From assembly GCF_008107695.1 (NCBI RefSeq), contig NZ_VIRG01000069.1:27149-91148 (forward strand): 64,000 nt of DNA. Reading direction: 5' to 3'. The stretch comes from Stappia sp. BW2. Its GTDB lineage: Bacteria; Pseudomonadota; Alphaproteobacteria; Rhizobiales; Stappiaceae. The notes beneath the pieces are model-generated. The model searched no databases and had not been told where the DNA came from. It saw only the letters and a program-made list of their open reading frames with translations. Positions 53,080 to 63,284 of the stretch are shown here, piece by piece (the stretch's first letter is position 1; the number at the start of each line of letters is the position of its first letter). The translations under genes and the position numbers were made by a program.

Positions 53080-53823
53080 TCATGGGTGCTTCCAGGAGTT
53101 TTCCGGAACCGGGCCCTTGAAGAATTTCCAGATCCGGCTCATCGGGTTGGGGGCTGACTGTTCGTCCAGCCTTTGGGCACCGGTGACCTCCATCTCGAAC
53201 GCCGCAACCATATCGACCTGACCGTCCAGGAGCGTGATTTCCTGGCGGGTTGTTTTCAGGGACAGGCGCCCGGTCAGCCGGACCGGTTCGTAGACGTATT
53301 CCGCCCGCCAGCCTGTCGACAGCCGGTAGCGGATCATCTGGTTGGGATCGGGCGCCGGCATGTGGCTGCACATGCCCTGTTCGGGAACCAGATAGCCGGC
53401 GACCACCTGATCGCTGCCGGGCTCCTGAACGGGGATCACGTAGCCGGTAATCTCAATATCCTTTCCGGCCAGTGCCGAATTGCCGGCAAGCGCCGCTGCG
53501 GCCCGCTTTTTTGCAACCTCGAAGCGTTGCGACAACAACTGCTCCGTCGGCACTCCGGCAGCAGCAAGCAGCGCTTCTTCCTGCCGCAGCCGCTGCTCCA
53601 GCGTCAAACGGTCCGCATCGGCCGAACCCATCTCGTCCAGCTGCTGGCGAAGCCGCAGCACCGTGCCGAGCGACCGCAGTTCCGACCCGCTCAGGGCTGC
53701 ATAAGGGTCCTCATAGCCTGCGGCCTTTGGATCCTTGAGCTGGTCCCAGCGGACAGGCATCGCCGCGAAGGCCGGCGCCGTAAACAGCAGCGCGGCGGCG
53801 AGGCACAGCATCCAGCGTTTCAT
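53080..53823 (-). CDS. DUF3299 exported protein
   Basis: The 247-residue protein has a signal peptide (MKRWMLCLAAALLFTAPAFA) and a C-terminal DUF3299 domain: ITGYVIPVQEPGSDQVVAGYLVPEQGMCSHMPAPDPNQM, then VRLTGRL. The Cys/His pair in MCSHMP may bind metal; an OB-like lipoprotein-related role is possible. The ATG at 53823 with GGGAAG ahead starts the signal. It is divergent from septation protein A by 140 bp. Confidence 0.82.
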   Translation of the reverse strand: MKRWMLCLAAALLFTAPAFAAMPVRWDQLKDPKAAGYEDPYAALSGSELRSLGTVLRLRQQLDEMGSADADRLTLEQRLRQEEALLAAAGVPTEQLLSQRFEVAKKRAAAALAGNSALAGKDIEITGYVIPVQEPGSDQVVAGYLVPEQGMCSHMPAPDPNQMIRYRLSTGWRAEYVYEPVRLTGRLSLKTTRQEITLLDGQVDMVAAFEMEVTGAQRLDEQSAPNPMSRIWKFFKGPVPENSWKHP

Positions 53824-53962
53824 ATTCGCACTTCCCGGTTTCTCTGCACTGGCCCTGAAAATTCCCGGCTCTATTTTCCGAATCGGTCCGGGGTCCTTGA
53901 CCCTGGCACCCTCCATCACCTATGTCCGGAATCAGACTTCCTGAACAGGATAACGTAAAAAC

Positions 53963-54604
53963 ATGGAATTCGAACACGCTCCGAACGACCCGACCCGCAA
54001 GGAACTCTCGCCGCTTCTGAAGCTGGCGCTGGAATTGGGACCGCTCGGCGTGTTCTTCCTGTTCAATGCCCGCGGCGAACAGATCGCCGCCGCCTTTCCC
54101 GTGCTGCAGGAAGTCGGCAAGCCGATTTTCCTGGCAACCGCAGCCTTCATGGTGGCCATCACCGTATCGCTGGTCGTGTCGCTGTGGCTGACGAAGCGGC
54201 TGCCGATCATGCCGCTCGTGTCCGGCGCGGTGGTTCTTGTCTTCGGCGCCCTGACGCTGTGGCTGCACGACGAACTTTTCATCAAGCTGAAGCCGACCAT
54301 CGTCAACTGTCTGTTCGGCACGGTCCTGCTGGGCGGGTTGCTGTTCGGCAAGTCCCTGCTGGGCTACGTCTTCGACAGCGCATTCCACCTGACGGACGAG
54401 GGCTGGCGCAAGCTGACATTCCGCTGGGGCGTGTTCTTCTTCATTCTTGCCGCGATCAACGAGATCGTCTGGCGCAGTTTCTCGACCGATTTCTGGGTCA
54501 GCTTCAAGGTCTTCGGCATCATGCCGATCACCCTTATCTTCACCCTGACCCAGCTGCCATTGATCCAGAAACACGCGGTTGTCGACGACAACAAGGACGC
54601 CTGA
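53963..54604 (+). CDS. yciB: Inner membrane septation protein A (YciB/IspZ)
   Basis: The 213-residue protein has five to six membrane segments, with family motifs [24 protein letters not shown] and [32 protein letters not shown]. It affects envelope integrity and cell division. The ATG at 53963 is used; AACAGGATAACG lies ahead. A dispersed repeat follows the stop. Confidence 0.92.
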   Translation: MEFEHAPNDPTRKELSPLLKLALELGPLGVFFLFNARGEQIAAAFPVLQEVGKPIFLATAAFMVAITVSLVVSLWLTKRLPIMPLVSGAVVLVFGALTLWLHDELFIKLKPTIVNCLFGTVLLGGLLFGKSLLGYVFDSAFHLTDEGWRKLTFRWGVFFFILAAINEIVWRSFSTDFWVSFKVFGIMPITLIFTLTQLPLIQKHAVVDDNKDA

Positions 54605-54658
54605 CCCTTCCGGTTTAGCGCTTCGCCTCTCAGTACGGGCAAATGCAGCAGTCCGTTG

Positions 54659-54806
54659 CCCGCCGATCCGGAAACCGGATATCGGCGTGCGCGAAGCGAC
54701 CCCATGTTCTGCAAGATTTCAGCGCGTCCAAGGCGCAAACCAGATCCGCATTCCGGATAAACGGTCGACTGTGTCTCACGTGTCCGGCATGGACCGGGCG
54801 ACAGCT
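54659..54806. repeat. Dispersed intergenic repeat, copy 2
   Basis: It shares with 22645-22781 the blocks CGCCGATCCGGAA, GATATC-GCGTG, GCG-AAGCGA and CTCACGTGTCCGG followed by ATG, in the same order. It lies between yciB and a convergent membrane-protein gene. Confidence 0.6.
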
Positions 54807-54815
54807 AACGTCCGC

Positions 54816-55238
54816 TTAGTGGATGTCCCCATGACCGAAGGAAACGTCCCGCCGCGCACCGGTGATGGAGATCGAGAACCCGGCGATCACGTCGATCAGG
54901 GAAATCGCCATCAGGATGAAGAACAGCGACGTCGCCGCGGGCTGCACCACCAGAAACTCCACCAGATAGGCGACGAAGACCAGCACCGAGAACATGTGGT
55001 CCAGCAAGGCTGTCGTGCCGATGCGGGTGGCCTTCAGAATTTCGATGAACAGAAACAAAAGTCCGACGGTGATGAGCAGATCGCTCGCCAGAAGCTCGAA
55101 TGTCGCGCCGGAAACCATCTGGATGGTGATCACCGGCTGCGCCCAGAAACCGGGATCTCCCGCGCCTGCCGTGAAAGCAAGGGCGTTGTAGATCAGCAGC
55201 GAGAAGAGCGTGAATGGAAGGGCGGAGAAAAGGCGCAT
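54816..55238 (-). CDS. Small integral membrane protein, four segments
   Basis: The 140-residue protein has four hydrophobic segments (about 5-25, 45-67, 80-100, 103-125) and short polar loops, ending in GARRDVSFGHGDIH. No motif identifies a family. It may be a stress- or envelope-related membrane protein, but nothing in the context supports a role. Confidence 0.75.
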   Translation of the reverse strand: MRLFSALPFTLFSLLIYNALAFTAGAGDPGFWAQPVITIQMVSGATFELLASDLLITVGLLFLFIEILKATRIGTTALLDHMFSVLVFVAYLVEFLVVQPAATSLFFILMAISLIDVIAGFSISITGARRDVSFGHGDIH

Positions 55239-55322
55239 GGACGGCTCCCGGTATCAAGGCCGCCCGAAGCGGGCGGAAATCGCAGCGAGCTGACACGATC
55301 TTGAAAGCCAATTCAAGGCGCA

Positions 55323-55360
55323 GAAAAGAAAAAGGCCGGCCCGTCGAAACAAGGCCAGCC
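55323..55360 (-). terminator. Rho-independent terminator of rpmF
   Basis: On the minus strand GGCTGGCC (55360-55353) pairs with GGCCGGCC (55341-55334, one G-T) across an 11-nt loop and is followed by TTTTTCTTTTC. Confidence 0.8.
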
Positions 55361-55426
55361 TCAATCTTGTTTTGCCATGCGGCGATCCGATCCGGACGCA
55401 ACCTGCATTCAAGAAGAATGCGGGTG

Positions 55427-55612
55427 TTATGCGTCGTCTTTCGCGGAAAGGATCTGACGGCCCCGGTACATGCCGGTCTTCAGGTCAACGTGATGCGGAC
55501 GGCGCAGTTCGCCCGAATCCTTGTCCTCGACGTAAGTCGGCTGCTTGAGGGCGTCCGCGGAACGGCGAAAACCGCGCTTGGAGCGCGAGGTTTTTCTCTT
55601 TGGAACGGCCAT
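55427..55612 (-). CDS. rpmF: 50S ribosomal protein L32 (bL32)
   Basis: The 61-residue protein begins [22 protein letters not shown], typical of alphaproteobacterial L32. GGAG is 9 bp ahead of the ATG at 55612. An in-frame extension upstream is not family-like. mtgA lies upstream, likely co-oriented only. Confidence 0.96.
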   Translation of the reverse strand: MAVPKRKTSRSKRGFRRSADALKQPTYVEDKDSGELRRPHHVDLKTGMYRGRQILSAKDDA

Positions 55613-55793
55613 TTTGTTTTTCTCCGTGGTCCATAACAGCGCGGCCCGGACCGGGTTAGCCCGGGGCGTGGCGTCACGCAGCGTGTTGGAATGCGCGGCG
55701 TTATACAGGCAACGCCAACGTTTTGCCACCCCATAGAGAAAAAATTCTTGGTCTCCATAGAACAGCCCGGATCAAAGCGCTATCCACCCCTGC

Positions 55794-56537
55794 TTATTTC
55801 CCCAGAACACAGCCGAAAATCGACCCTGCGCCCTTCACGCGGGCCAGATTCGTACCGGCCAGTCTGCGGTGTCCGGATCCGGGTTTAGCGGGGTTTCGGC
55901 CGCGCGGATTTGGCAAAGCTGTCGCCAATCTGGCAGCCTCGGTGCGCGTCAGGTCCTTGGCGCTCTTGCCGAACCAGGCCTGCGCAGCTGCTTCGGCGCC
56001 GAAAATACCCTCACCCCACTCGGCAATATTGAGGTAAATTTCCAGGATCCGCTTCTTGGACAGGATGGCATCCAGCATCAAGGCCAGCGGGAGCTCCAGC
56101 GCCTTGCGGATGTAGGACCGCTCACCCCACAGAAACAGGTTCTTTGCGGTCTGCATGGTGATCGTGCTGGCTCCACGCGGTTTCTCGCCATCGCTCAGCG
56201 CTTCGACCTGATCCTGTAGCGCATCCCACTCGACACCATCATTTTCGCAAAAGCCGCTGTCTTCCGACGTGATCACCGAACGAACGAGGTTCGGCGAGAT
56301 CTGATCGAGCGGCACCCATTGCCGGTCGACCCACAGGAACTGGACGTACCGCCCGATCATCAACGTCGAGACCGGCGGGACAACGGAATAGAGCACGGTA
56401 AGAACCGGCGGAAGCAGGACAAGAACCAGCAGCAACTGCAACAAGCGTCTGCGGATAACACCGAACATACCACGCCGACGTCCGGACGGCCCTCCAGAGC
56501 CTGTCTTTCCTCCCGTTGCAGGTTTAACCCTTACCAT
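55794..56537 (-). CDS. mtgA: Monofunctional peptidoglycan transglycosylase MtgA
   Basis: The 247-residue GT51 enzyme has a membrane anchor at about 30-52 and catalytic Glu in ITSEDSGFCENDGVEW, then RGASTITMQTAKNLFLW and KKRILEIYLNIAEWGEGIFGAEAAA. It polymerises glycan strands. Its start overlaps the upstream CFA-type methyltransferase gene by 14 bp, implying one transcript. Confidence 0.93.
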   Translation of the reverse strand: MVRVKPATGGKTGSGGPSGRRRGMFGVIRRRLLQLLLVLVLLPPVLTVLYSVVPPVSTLMIGRYVQFLWVDRQWVPLDQISPNLVRSVITSEDSGFCENDGVEWDALQDQVEALSDGEKPRGASTITMQTAKNLFLWGERSYIRKALELPLALMLDAILSKKRILEIYLNIAEWGEGIFGAEAAAQAWFGKSAKDLTRTEAARLATALPNPRGRNPAKPGSGHRRLAGTNLARVKGAGSIFGCVLGK

Positions 56538-57744
56538 TCAGTTCCCGCTCGTTATCGACAATGAAGTCGCGGACAATCGGAACGGCATCCCTCTCCTTCG
56601 ACAGGAGGAGCTGGAAGACCATGTTGGAGCCGTGCAGGAAGCCCAGTTCGACCGCACAGAGATAAAACTCCCACATACGGCAGAAAGTTTCGTCGTAAAG
56701 ATCAGCGGCCATCGCCCTCTTGTTTTCGAAGCGAACGCGCCAGTCGCGAATGGTGTAGTAGTAGTGCAGTCGCAGGATTTCCGCATCGCAAACCCATAAC
56801 CCGAGCCGTTCGGTAGACGCAAAGACTTCCGACAGCGCCGGAACGTAGCCCCCGGGAAAAATATACTTGCGAATAAACGGCCCCGTCGTGCCCGGAGGAG
56901 TCATGCGCCCGATGGAATGCACGACCGCATAGCCTTTTTCGGTCAGGCAATTGCGGATCTGGCCGAAATACTCATCGAGATGACCGATGCCGACATGTTC
57001 CATCATGCCGACCGAGATGATCCGGTCGAATTGGCCTTTGAATTCCCGGTAATCCTTCAGAACGAATGTCACCTGGTCCTGAAGACCGGCGGCACGCACC
57101 CGTTCCTCGGCAATTTTCACCTGCTCCGGCGAGACGTTGAGTGAGGTAACCTTTGCACCGGCCTGAGCCATGCGAATGGCGAGCGATCCCCAGCCGCCAC
57201 CGATTTCCAGCACCTCCATCCCTGGTTTCAGGTCGAGCTTGGCAACCAGATGGTTCAGCTTGGCCGCCTGGGCTTGTTCCAGCGTGTCGTCCGGTGAGGT
57301 GTAATAGGCGCAGCTGTAGTTGAGGCCTTCATCCATGAACAGGCGGTAGAGGTCCGTCGAGAGGTCATAGTGATGCCGCGCCTGCGACTTTGCCCGCTCG
57401 ACGCTGTTCTGCTGCTGGCGACGCCGCAAAAGCTTCCAGCCCTTGCGAAGCATACCCTGCACCGGGTTGGCTCCAAGCGGCGCCCTGTTGATGGAAAACA
57501 GGAACATGAAGTCGTAGCAGGTCGATCCCTCCTCCATGGTCAGTGTGCCATCCATATAGGCTTCGCCCGCGGCCAGCTCCGGATTGAGAAAGAGGGATCG
57601 GTAGAGCTTCTTGTCGTGCAGTCGGATGGTCACCGTCGGGCCATCCTCGCCCGATCCGAATTCGTGCACGGCGCCCGCGACATCGATCACACGCATACGC
57701 CCGCGTTTGATGAAGGATCGCAAAAGGCTCGACAGCAGTTTCAT
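56524..57744 (-). CDS. Cyclopropane-fatty-acyl-phospholipid synthase family methyltransferase
   Basis: The 406-residue SAM enzyme has the SAM-binding motif LEIGGGWGSLAIRMAQ, then VTSLNVSPEQV, ISVGMMEHVG and the C-terminal YYTIRDWRVRFENKRAM. Members make cyclopropane or methylated lipids. It is upstream of mtgA with a 14-bp overlap, a link between lipid modification and cell-wall synthesis that is probably positional. Confidence 0.9.
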   Translation of the reverse strand: MKLLSSLLRSFIKRGRMRVIDVAGAVHEFGSGEDGPTVTIRLHDKKLYRSLFLNPELAAGEAYMDGTLTMEEGSTCYDFMFLFSINRAPLGANPVQGMLRKGWKLLRRRQQQNSVERAKSQARHHYDLSTDLYRLFMDEGLNYSCAYYTSPDDTLEQAQAAKLNHLVAKLDLKPGMEVLEIGGGWGSLAIRMAQAGAKVTSLNVSPEQVKIAEERVRAAGLQDQVTFVLKDYREFKGQFDRIISVGMMEHVGIGHLDEYFGQIRNCLTEKGYAVVHSIGRMTPPGTTGPFIRKYIFPGGYVPALSEVFASTERLGLWVCDAEILRLHYYYTIRDWRVRFENKRAMAADLYDETFCRMWEFYLCAVELGFLHGSNMVFQLLLSKERDAVPIVRDFIVDNERELNGKG

Positions 57745-57888
57745 GAAAAATTCTCCAAAAGGGTCAGTTTAAAAAGATCGGCCAGGTCGCTCCGGCATTT
57801 TTTCAAATTCGAGCCTTGACGATACAGAGAATTGGTTTCAGGGAAACCCGGACTTTGAAAATGTTGCCGATCCGCCCCGGAGCCAATC

Positions 57889-58794
57889 GTGACCCTTGAC
57901 CCAAACCAGCATCTGACTTTCCAGGCCAAGTTCGTGGAGGCCACGCTGGAAACGCTTCTGGCCGCCCAGGCTCTGCCGGCTGAAACCGTGCGCCCCCCAC
58001 GACTGCTAGCCGCCATGCGCCATGGCGCGCTGAACGGCGGCAAGCGTCTGCGGCCGGTTCTGGTGATGGAGACGGCCAATCTGTTCGGACGGACAGATGA
58101 CGGCATTCTGCAGGCTGCCTGTGCGCTGGAACTGATCCATTGTTATTCGCTGGTCCATGACGACCTGCCAGCCATGGATGACGACGATGTGCGCCGGGGC
58201 CAGCCAACCGTGCACAAGGCCTATGACGAGGCGACCGCCATCCTGGCCGGAGATGCGTTGCTGACGCTCGCCTTCGACGTGATCGCCGGCGAGGCGGTGC
58301 ATGCGGATGCAGCCGTGCGCCTGCGGCTCTCGCGCGAACTTGCCCGCGCTTCCGGCATCGGCGGCATGGCGGGCGGGCAGATGCTCGATCTGGAGTCCGA
58401 GCACCGCGAGCGCACCGAGGCGGAGATCCGCCAGCTGCAATCCATGAAAACCGGCGCGCTGCTGCGCTACGCCTGCCGGGCAGGCGCTATTCTTGCGGAT
58501 GCACCGGAAGCGGACATCGACCGGCTGACGCGTTTCGGCGAAGTGATCGGCCTTGCTTTCCAGCTGGCAGACGACCTTCTGGACGTGGAAGCCAGCGCGG
58601 AAACGATGGGCAAGGCCACCGGCAAGGATGCGGAAGCCGGCAAGGCAACGCTTGTAGGGCTCTGGGGCACCGACAGGACGCGTACTGAGCTTGGCCGGCT
58701 GGTCGAGGAAGCTGAAACGCTGCTCGCGCCCTATGGCAGCCGCGCGGCGATCCTGAGCGCCCTTGCTGGTTTTATCGTAAACCGAACGAATTGA
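57889..58794 (+). CDS. ispA: Farnesyl/geranyl-diphosphate-type polyprenyl synthetase
   Basis: The 301-residue enzyme has first Asp-rich motif DDLPAMDDDD, the second DDLLDVE, and GGKRLRPVLV, HCYSLVHDDL typical of short-chain IspA. It condenses IPP with allylic diphosphates to C15 (or C20) chains. The start is a GTG at 57889 with CCGGAG ahead. It stands alone; dxs and xseB are not seen next to it. Confidence 0.92.
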   Translation: MTLDPNQHLTFQAKFVEATLETLLAAQALPAETVRPPRLLAAMRHGALNGGKRLRPVLVMETANLFGRTDDGILQAACALELIHCYSLVHDDLPAMDDDDVRRGQPTVHKAYDEATAILAGDALLTLAFDVIAGEAVHADAAVRLRLSRELARASGIGGMAGGQMLDLESEHRERTEAEIRQLQSMKTGALLRYACRAGAILADAPEADIDRLTRFGEVIGLAFQLADDLLDVEASAETMGKATGKDAEAGKATLVGLWGTDRTRTELGRLVEEAETLLAPYGSRAAILSALAGFIVNRTN

Positions 58795-58901
58795 TCTGAA
58801 CGCCAAGCGCCTGACAACCCGCGACGTCGCAGGACTGAAATCAATTGCAGGGACTATTGCCCGAATACGACCTTCTCAGGACGTGTTCCGGGCAAGCGCA
58901 A

Positions 58902-59846
58902 CTACTCCGCAGGCGCGCCGGCCTTGTCCGTGGCATGACGGCCGAAGTCGGGCGCGTCGGTTTCCTGGCCGGCGTCGATGATCGAGCGGCGGATGCCCCG
59001 GGTGCGGGTGAACAGGTCGAACAGCATCTGGCCATCGCCCCAGCGGATCGCCCGCTGGAGAGCGGAAAGATCTTCGGAGAACCGCGCCAGCATTTCCAGG
59101 ATCGCGTCCTTGTTGTGCAGGCAGACATCCCGCCACATGGTCGGATCGGAGGCCGCCAGTCGCGTGAAATCGCGGAAACCGGACGCCGAATACTTGATGA
59201 CTTCCGACTTGGTGACCGTTTCCAGATCGTCTGCGGTGCCGACAATGTTGTAGGCAATCAGATGCGGCAGATGCGAAACGATGGCCAGCACCAGGTCGTG
59301 GTGTCTGGCGTCCATCGTGTCGACGTCCGAGCCGCAGGCACGCCAGAAGGCGCTGAGCTTTTCCAGAGCCTCGGGATCGGTGTCTTCTGACGGGGTCAGG
59401 ATACACCAGCGATGGTCGAACAGCGTCGGGAACCCGGCATCGGGCCCGGACTGCTCGGTCCCGGCAATCGGATGGCCCGGAATGAAATGCACGCCTTCGG
59501 GCACATGCGGATTGACCTGGTCGACGACGGACCCCTTGGTCGAGCCCACATCGGTCAGGATCGCGCCTTTCTTCAGCGCGGGTGCGATCCACTTGGCAAT
59601 GGCCTCGTTGGCCCCCACCGGTGCGCACAGGATCACCAGATCGGCCCCCTCCACCGCCACGGCGGCGTCGAGCGCATAACTGTCGCCCAGGTCCAGTTCT
59701 TTCGCCCTTTGCAGGGTATCCTCGGACCGGGTGGAAATTGCGATTTCCTTGACCAGGCCGCGCTGACGAGCGACCTGCGCAAGCGAGGAACCGATCAGGC
59801 CGATGCCGATCAGGGCCATGCGCTCGAAAATGGGGGCAGCAGTCAT
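58902..59846 (-). CDS. tyrC: Prephenate/arogenate dehydrogenase
   Basis: The 314-residue protein has the NAD Rossmann motif GIGLIGSS (14-21), IPGHPIAGTEQSGP, and SHLPHLIAYNIVGTADD typical of TyrA/TyrC. It oxidatively decarboxylates prephenate or arogenate for tyrosine. It is 7 bp downstream of hisC in the same operon. Prephenate and arogenate cannot be told apart by sequence here. Confidence 0.92.
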   Translation of the reverse strand: MTAAPIFERMALIGIGLIGSSLAQVARQRGLVKEIAISTRSEDTLQRAKELDLGDSYALDAAVAVEGADLVILCAPVGANEAIAKWIAPALKKGAILTDVGSTKGSVVDQVNPHVPEGVHFIPGHPIAGTEQSGPDAGFPTLFDHRWCILTPSEDTDPEALEKLSAFWRACGSDVDTMDARHHDLVLAIVSHLPHLIAYNIVGTADDLETVTKSEVIKYSASGFRDFTRLAASDPTMWRDVCLHNKDAILEMLARFSEDLSALQRAIRWGDGQMLFDLFTRTRGIRRSIIDAGQETDAPDFGRHATDKAGAPAE

Positions 59847-59853
59847 GTGATTC

Positions 59854-60990
59854 TTATTTCTGTTCCAGAAAGTCCTTCAGGTGGCCAATGACGGCCCGGT
59901 TCGCTTCTTCGGAGCCGATGGTCATGCGGATCGAGTTCGGCAGTCCGTAATTGCCGACCATGCGCAGCACGCAGCCCCGTTCCAGCAGATAGGCGTCGGC
60001 ATCCGCCGCGCGCTTGCCGTCCTCATCGGGAAAGTGAACCAGAACGAAATTGCCGACGCTCGGCGTCACCTTCAGACCCAGCTTCTCGAGTTCCGCGGTC
60101 ACCCACGGCAACCATGTGTCGTTATGCTCGATCGACCGCGTGACGAAGTCACGGTCGCGGACGGCGGCCATGCCGGCGGCAATCGCCATTCCGTTGACGT
60201 TGAACGGACCGCGGATGCGGTTGAGCGCGTCGATCACATGTGCCGGGCCAAAGGCCCAGCCGAGCCGCAGATTGGCAAGGCCGTAAATCTTGGAGAAGGT
60301 CCGCGTCATGATGACGTTATCGGACGTCGCTGCCAGTTCGAGGCCGCTTTCATAGTCGTTGCGGCGGACGTATTCCGCATAGGCGGCATCCAGCACCAGC
60401 AGAACATTGGCCGGCAGGCCTTCATGCAGCCGCTTGACCTCTTCGAACGGCAGATATGTGCCGGTCGGGTTGTTCGGATTGGCGATGAAGACCATCCGGG
60501 TCTTGTCCGTGACCCTGGCCAGGATCGCGTCGACGTCCGTTGTCAGGTCTTTTTCAGGCGCGATCACCGGCGTCGCGCCAGCCGCGCGGATGGCAATGTC
60601 GTAGACCAGGAAGCCGTGTTCGGAATAGATCGCCTCATCGCCCGGGCCGAGATAGCCATAGGCGATCAGGCTGAGAACCTCATCCGACCCGGAGCCGCAG
60701 ATGATGCGATCCGCGTTGAGGCCGTAGACCTCGCCAATGGCGGCGCGCAGTTCGGCAGAGGATCCATCCGGATAAAGCTCCAGGTTCCGGGCAACGGCTT
60801 CAATGGCTGCACGTGCGGCGTCACTGGTACCGAGCGGTGTTTCGTTGGACGAGAGCTTGTGCACGGTTTTGCCGTGGCTGCCCTTGGACTTGCCGGGAAC
60901 ATATGCCGCAATTTCCAGAACACCCGGCCGCGGCTGCGGACGTTTTGCGGTTGCCTTGCCGGCTTCGGTCAGTGTCGTCATCTCGTTCAT
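59854..60990 (-). CDS. hisC: Histidinol-phosphate / aromatic aminotransferase HisC
   Basis: The 378-residue class I/II PLP enzyme has Lys234 in [22 protein letters not shown], and [13 protein letters not shown]. In this context, between chorismate mutase and prephenate dehydrogenase, it probably acts on prephenate/hydroxyphenylpyruvate as well as imidazoleacetol phosphate. It starts inside the chorismate mutase stop (4-bp overlap). Confidence 0.93.
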   Translation of the reverse strand: MNEMTTLTEAGKATAKRPQPRPGVLEIAAYVPGKSKGSHGKTVHKLSSNETPLGTSDAARAAIEAVARNLELYPDGSSAELRAAIGEVYGLNADRIICGSGSDEVLSLIAYGYLGPGDEAIYSEHGFLVYDIAIRAAGATPVIAPEKDLTTDVDAILARVTDKTRMVFIANPNNPTGTYLPFEEVKRLHEGLPANVLLVLDAAYAEYVRRNDYESGLELAATSDNVIMTRTFSKIYGLANLRLGWAFGPAHVIDALNRIRGPFNVNGMAIAAGMAAVRDRDFVTRSIEHNDTWLPWVTAELEKLGLKVTPSVGNFVLVHFPDEDGKRAADADAYLLERGCVLRMVGNYGLPNSIRMTIGSEEANRAVIGHLKDFLEQK

Positions 60991-61859
60991 CCCTGAGGCT
61001 CCTCGTCCTCGGCAGCAAATGTGTCGTCCGGATCGCCATTGCCGTCGATCGGTGCGGCATAGCCGCCGACACGTCTCAAAACATCCGGTGCGGCGCCCGC
61101 CGCAAGGCAGGCAGCGCGCACGCCCTCTTCCGTGAGGTCGCCGGAAATAGCAAGCAGCGCGTCGACACCGCTGGCGGACCGGAAGAAACTGAGCACTTCG
61201 ATGCCCTCGTCCATCAGGTTGCCCGGAAGAAGATCAGACCAGCGGGCGTCATAAACCGCCACATCCGCGTTGTCGATCATGCTGTCCGCCTTGGCCAGCA
61301 CCAGCGCCGGAAGGTCGGCAGGCCGCTCGTCCAGAATGACGAAAGGCAGCCGTGCCCGCACAAGTGCGCCGGATTCGCTCAGGCCCCGCCACCAGGGCAG
61401 TTCCGCCCGGTCGATCAACGCCACCAGCCCCAGATCGCAGGCTGAAGCCGTCACGGCGCCGACCACATCGGCAGCATCGCTTCCCGGGACCAGCTCCACG
61501 GAAAAGCCGAAATAGAAACGCGCCAGATCGAGCATCTCGATCAGATCGGCGCTGCCGTCCAGGTGAACGGCGGTGTCCGCCTGCAGGCTGGTGCAGGCGC
61601 AAATGAGGTCTCGCCAGATATGTTCGACGGTCGCAAGCGGCAGATCGCCCTCGTGACGCTCCACCATCTGGCGCATCAGATCGGCGTCGCGCTCGGGCTG
61701 AAAAAGGGCGGCTGCGGCCCCTGAGGCGCGGCTCGCTGCCTGGATGCCGGCTTCGGCCTGGGCGCGTTCCATCAGGGCGGTGTGGATGCGTGCATCGATC
61801 TCGTCGACCCTCGTCCTGAGGTCGTCCAGCGACAGCCCGCTGTCCGGCAAGTGAGACAT
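60987..61859 (-). CDS. Chorismate mutase with an extra C-terminal domain
   Basis: The 290-residue protein has an AroQ-type mutase at about 8-92 ([45 protein letters not shown]). The next about 165 residues look like a substrate-binding fold of prephenate dehydratase type without obvious catalytic motifs ([21 protein letters not shown]). The ATG at 61859 gives the standard start. First gene of the tyrosine-branch operon. Confidence 0.82.
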   Translation of the reverse strand: MSHLPDSGLSLDDLRTRVDEIDARIHTALMERAQAEAGIQAASRASGAAAALFQPERDADLMRQMVERHEGDLPLATVEHIWRDLICACTSLQADTAVHLDGSADLIEMLDLARFYFGFSVELVPGSDAADVVGAVTASACDLGLVALIDRAELPWWRGLSESGALVRARLPFVILDERPADLPALVLAKADSMIDNADVAVYDARWSDLLPGNLMDEGIEVLSFFRSASGVDALLAISGDLTEEGVRAACLAAGAAPDVLRRVGGYAAPIDGNGDPDDTFAAEDEEPQG

Positions 61860-62077
61860 GAGGTGGCTCCGGCCTTCGTTTGGGTTCAGCGGCGCATAGT
61901 CATAGGGATGTGATAGCCCAAAGGCAAAAGAAAACATTGACTCGGGCGTTCAGGCACGGCTAGGTCGCCAGTCTGGCCGCTCTGGCAGGCATCTGCCGTT
62001 TCCCGGCGGCGGACCGTCGCCCGCGCAAGCGGTGTGAAAATTTCCCAGCCTGGGACAACAGATAATTCTTTAGAGCC
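61860..62077. promoter_or_regulatory. Divergent promoter region of the tyrosine operon and metX
   Basis: About 220 bp, no gene. A 13-nt palindrome TCCCAGCCTGGGA lies at 62043-62055, some 23 bp ahead of metX, and could be an operator or a hairpin. Confidence 0.4.
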
Positions 62078-63280
62078 ATGTCCGCAGACACATCACGTCC
62101 AGCCACCCCGGAGAATCTGAAGGCAACCGAAGCAGTCTGGCCGTCAAGCAAGCTCGTGCACTTTCCGGCGGAAGAACCGCTGGAACTCGATGCCGGCGCA
62201 AAGCTTGGCCCCTGGCAGGTCGCGTATGAGACCTATGGCGAGCTGAACGCGGACAAGTCCAATGCCGTGATCGTGTGTCACGCTCTGACCGGCGACCAGT
62301 ATGCGGCCTCCACAAGCCCCGTGACGGGCAAGCCCGGCTGGTGGAGCCACATGGTCGGCCCCGGCAAGCCGATCGACACCAACCATTATTTCGTCATCTG
62401 CTCCAACGTCCTCGGCGGTTGCCTCGGCACCACCGGACCGGCTTCCATCAACGAGGAGACCGGACAGGCCTATGGTCTGGCGCTGCCCGTGATCACGATT
62501 CGCGACATGGTTCGGGCCCAGGCACGCCTGGTCGATCATCTGGGTATCGACACGCTGTTTGCCGTCATTGGCGGCTCCATGGGCGGGATGCAGGTGCTGC
62601 AATGGGCAGCCAGCTATCCCGAGCGTGTGTTTGCGGCCGTGCCCATTGCTGCAGCAGCCCGGCACACCTCCCAGAACATCGCTTTCCACGAAGTCGGACG
62701 GCAGGCCATCATGGCCGACCCGAACTGGTGCGGCGGCAGTTATCTGCAGGAAGGGCAACGGCCGACCAAGGGTCTGGCGGTCGCTCGCATGGCAGCACAT
62801 GTCACCTACATGTCGGACGAATCCCTGCATCAGAAATTCGGCCGCAACCTGCAAGACCGTGAAAATGTCACCTTCGGTTTCGACGCGGATTTCCAGATCG
62901 AGAGCTATCTGCGCCACCAAGGCATGACTTTCGTCGACCGGTTCGACGCCAATTCCTATCTCTATGTCACCCGGGCGATGGACTATTTCGACCTGGCGCA
63001 TCAGTTCGGCGGCTCGCTGGCAAACGCCTTCAAGGGAACGAAGACGCGGTTCTGCGTCATGTCGTTTACCTCCGACTGGCTGTTCCCGACGACGGAAAGC
63101 CGGCGTGTGGTAAAGGCGCTCAACGCTGCGGCGGCCAATGTCTCCTTCGTCGAGATCGAAAGCGACTGGGGCCACGATTCGTTCCTGCTGGACGTGCCGG
63201 AGATGTTCCAGACCATTTCCGGCTTCATCACCGGTGCAGCACACGCCCGCGGCCTGCCCGCACCGGGCGAGGAGGTCTGA
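62078..63280 (+). CDS. metX: Homoserine O-acetyltransferase MetX
   Basis: The 400-residue alpha/beta hydrolase has nucleophile Ser167 in [12 protein letters not shown], the early [12 protein letters not shown] and [23 protein letters not shown], and the late [15 protein letters not shown] with catalytic Asp and His. It O-acylates homoserine for methionine. Whether it uses acetyl- or succinyl-CoA is not fixed by the fold alone. metW follows 4 bp after its stop. Confidence 0.94.
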   Translation: MSADTSRPATPENLKATEAVWPSSKLVHFPAEEPLELDAGAKLGPWQVAYETYGELNADKSNAVIVCHALTGDQYAASTSPVTGKPGWWSHMVGPGKPIDTNHYFVICSNVLGGCLGTTGPASINEETGQAYGLALPVITIRDMVRAQARLVDHLGIDTLFAVIGGSMGGMQVLQWAASYPERVFAAVPIAAAARHTSQNIAFHEVGRQAIMADPNWCGGSYLQEGQRPTKGLAVARMAAHVTYMSDESLHQKFGRNLQDRENVTFGFDADFQIESYLRHQGMTFVDRFDANSYLYVTRAMDYFDLAHQFGGSLANAFKGTKTRFCVMSFTSDWLFPTTESRRVVKALNAAAANVSFVEIESDWGHDSFLLDVPEMFQTISGFITGAAHARGLPAPGEEV

Positions 63281-63284
63281 TCCC

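Noticed and set aside
61860..62077. SAM-type riboswitch upstream of metX
   Set aside because: metX leaders in alphaproteobacteria often carry one, but I could not find a SAM-II or SAM/SAH core here; only a short palindrome is visible.
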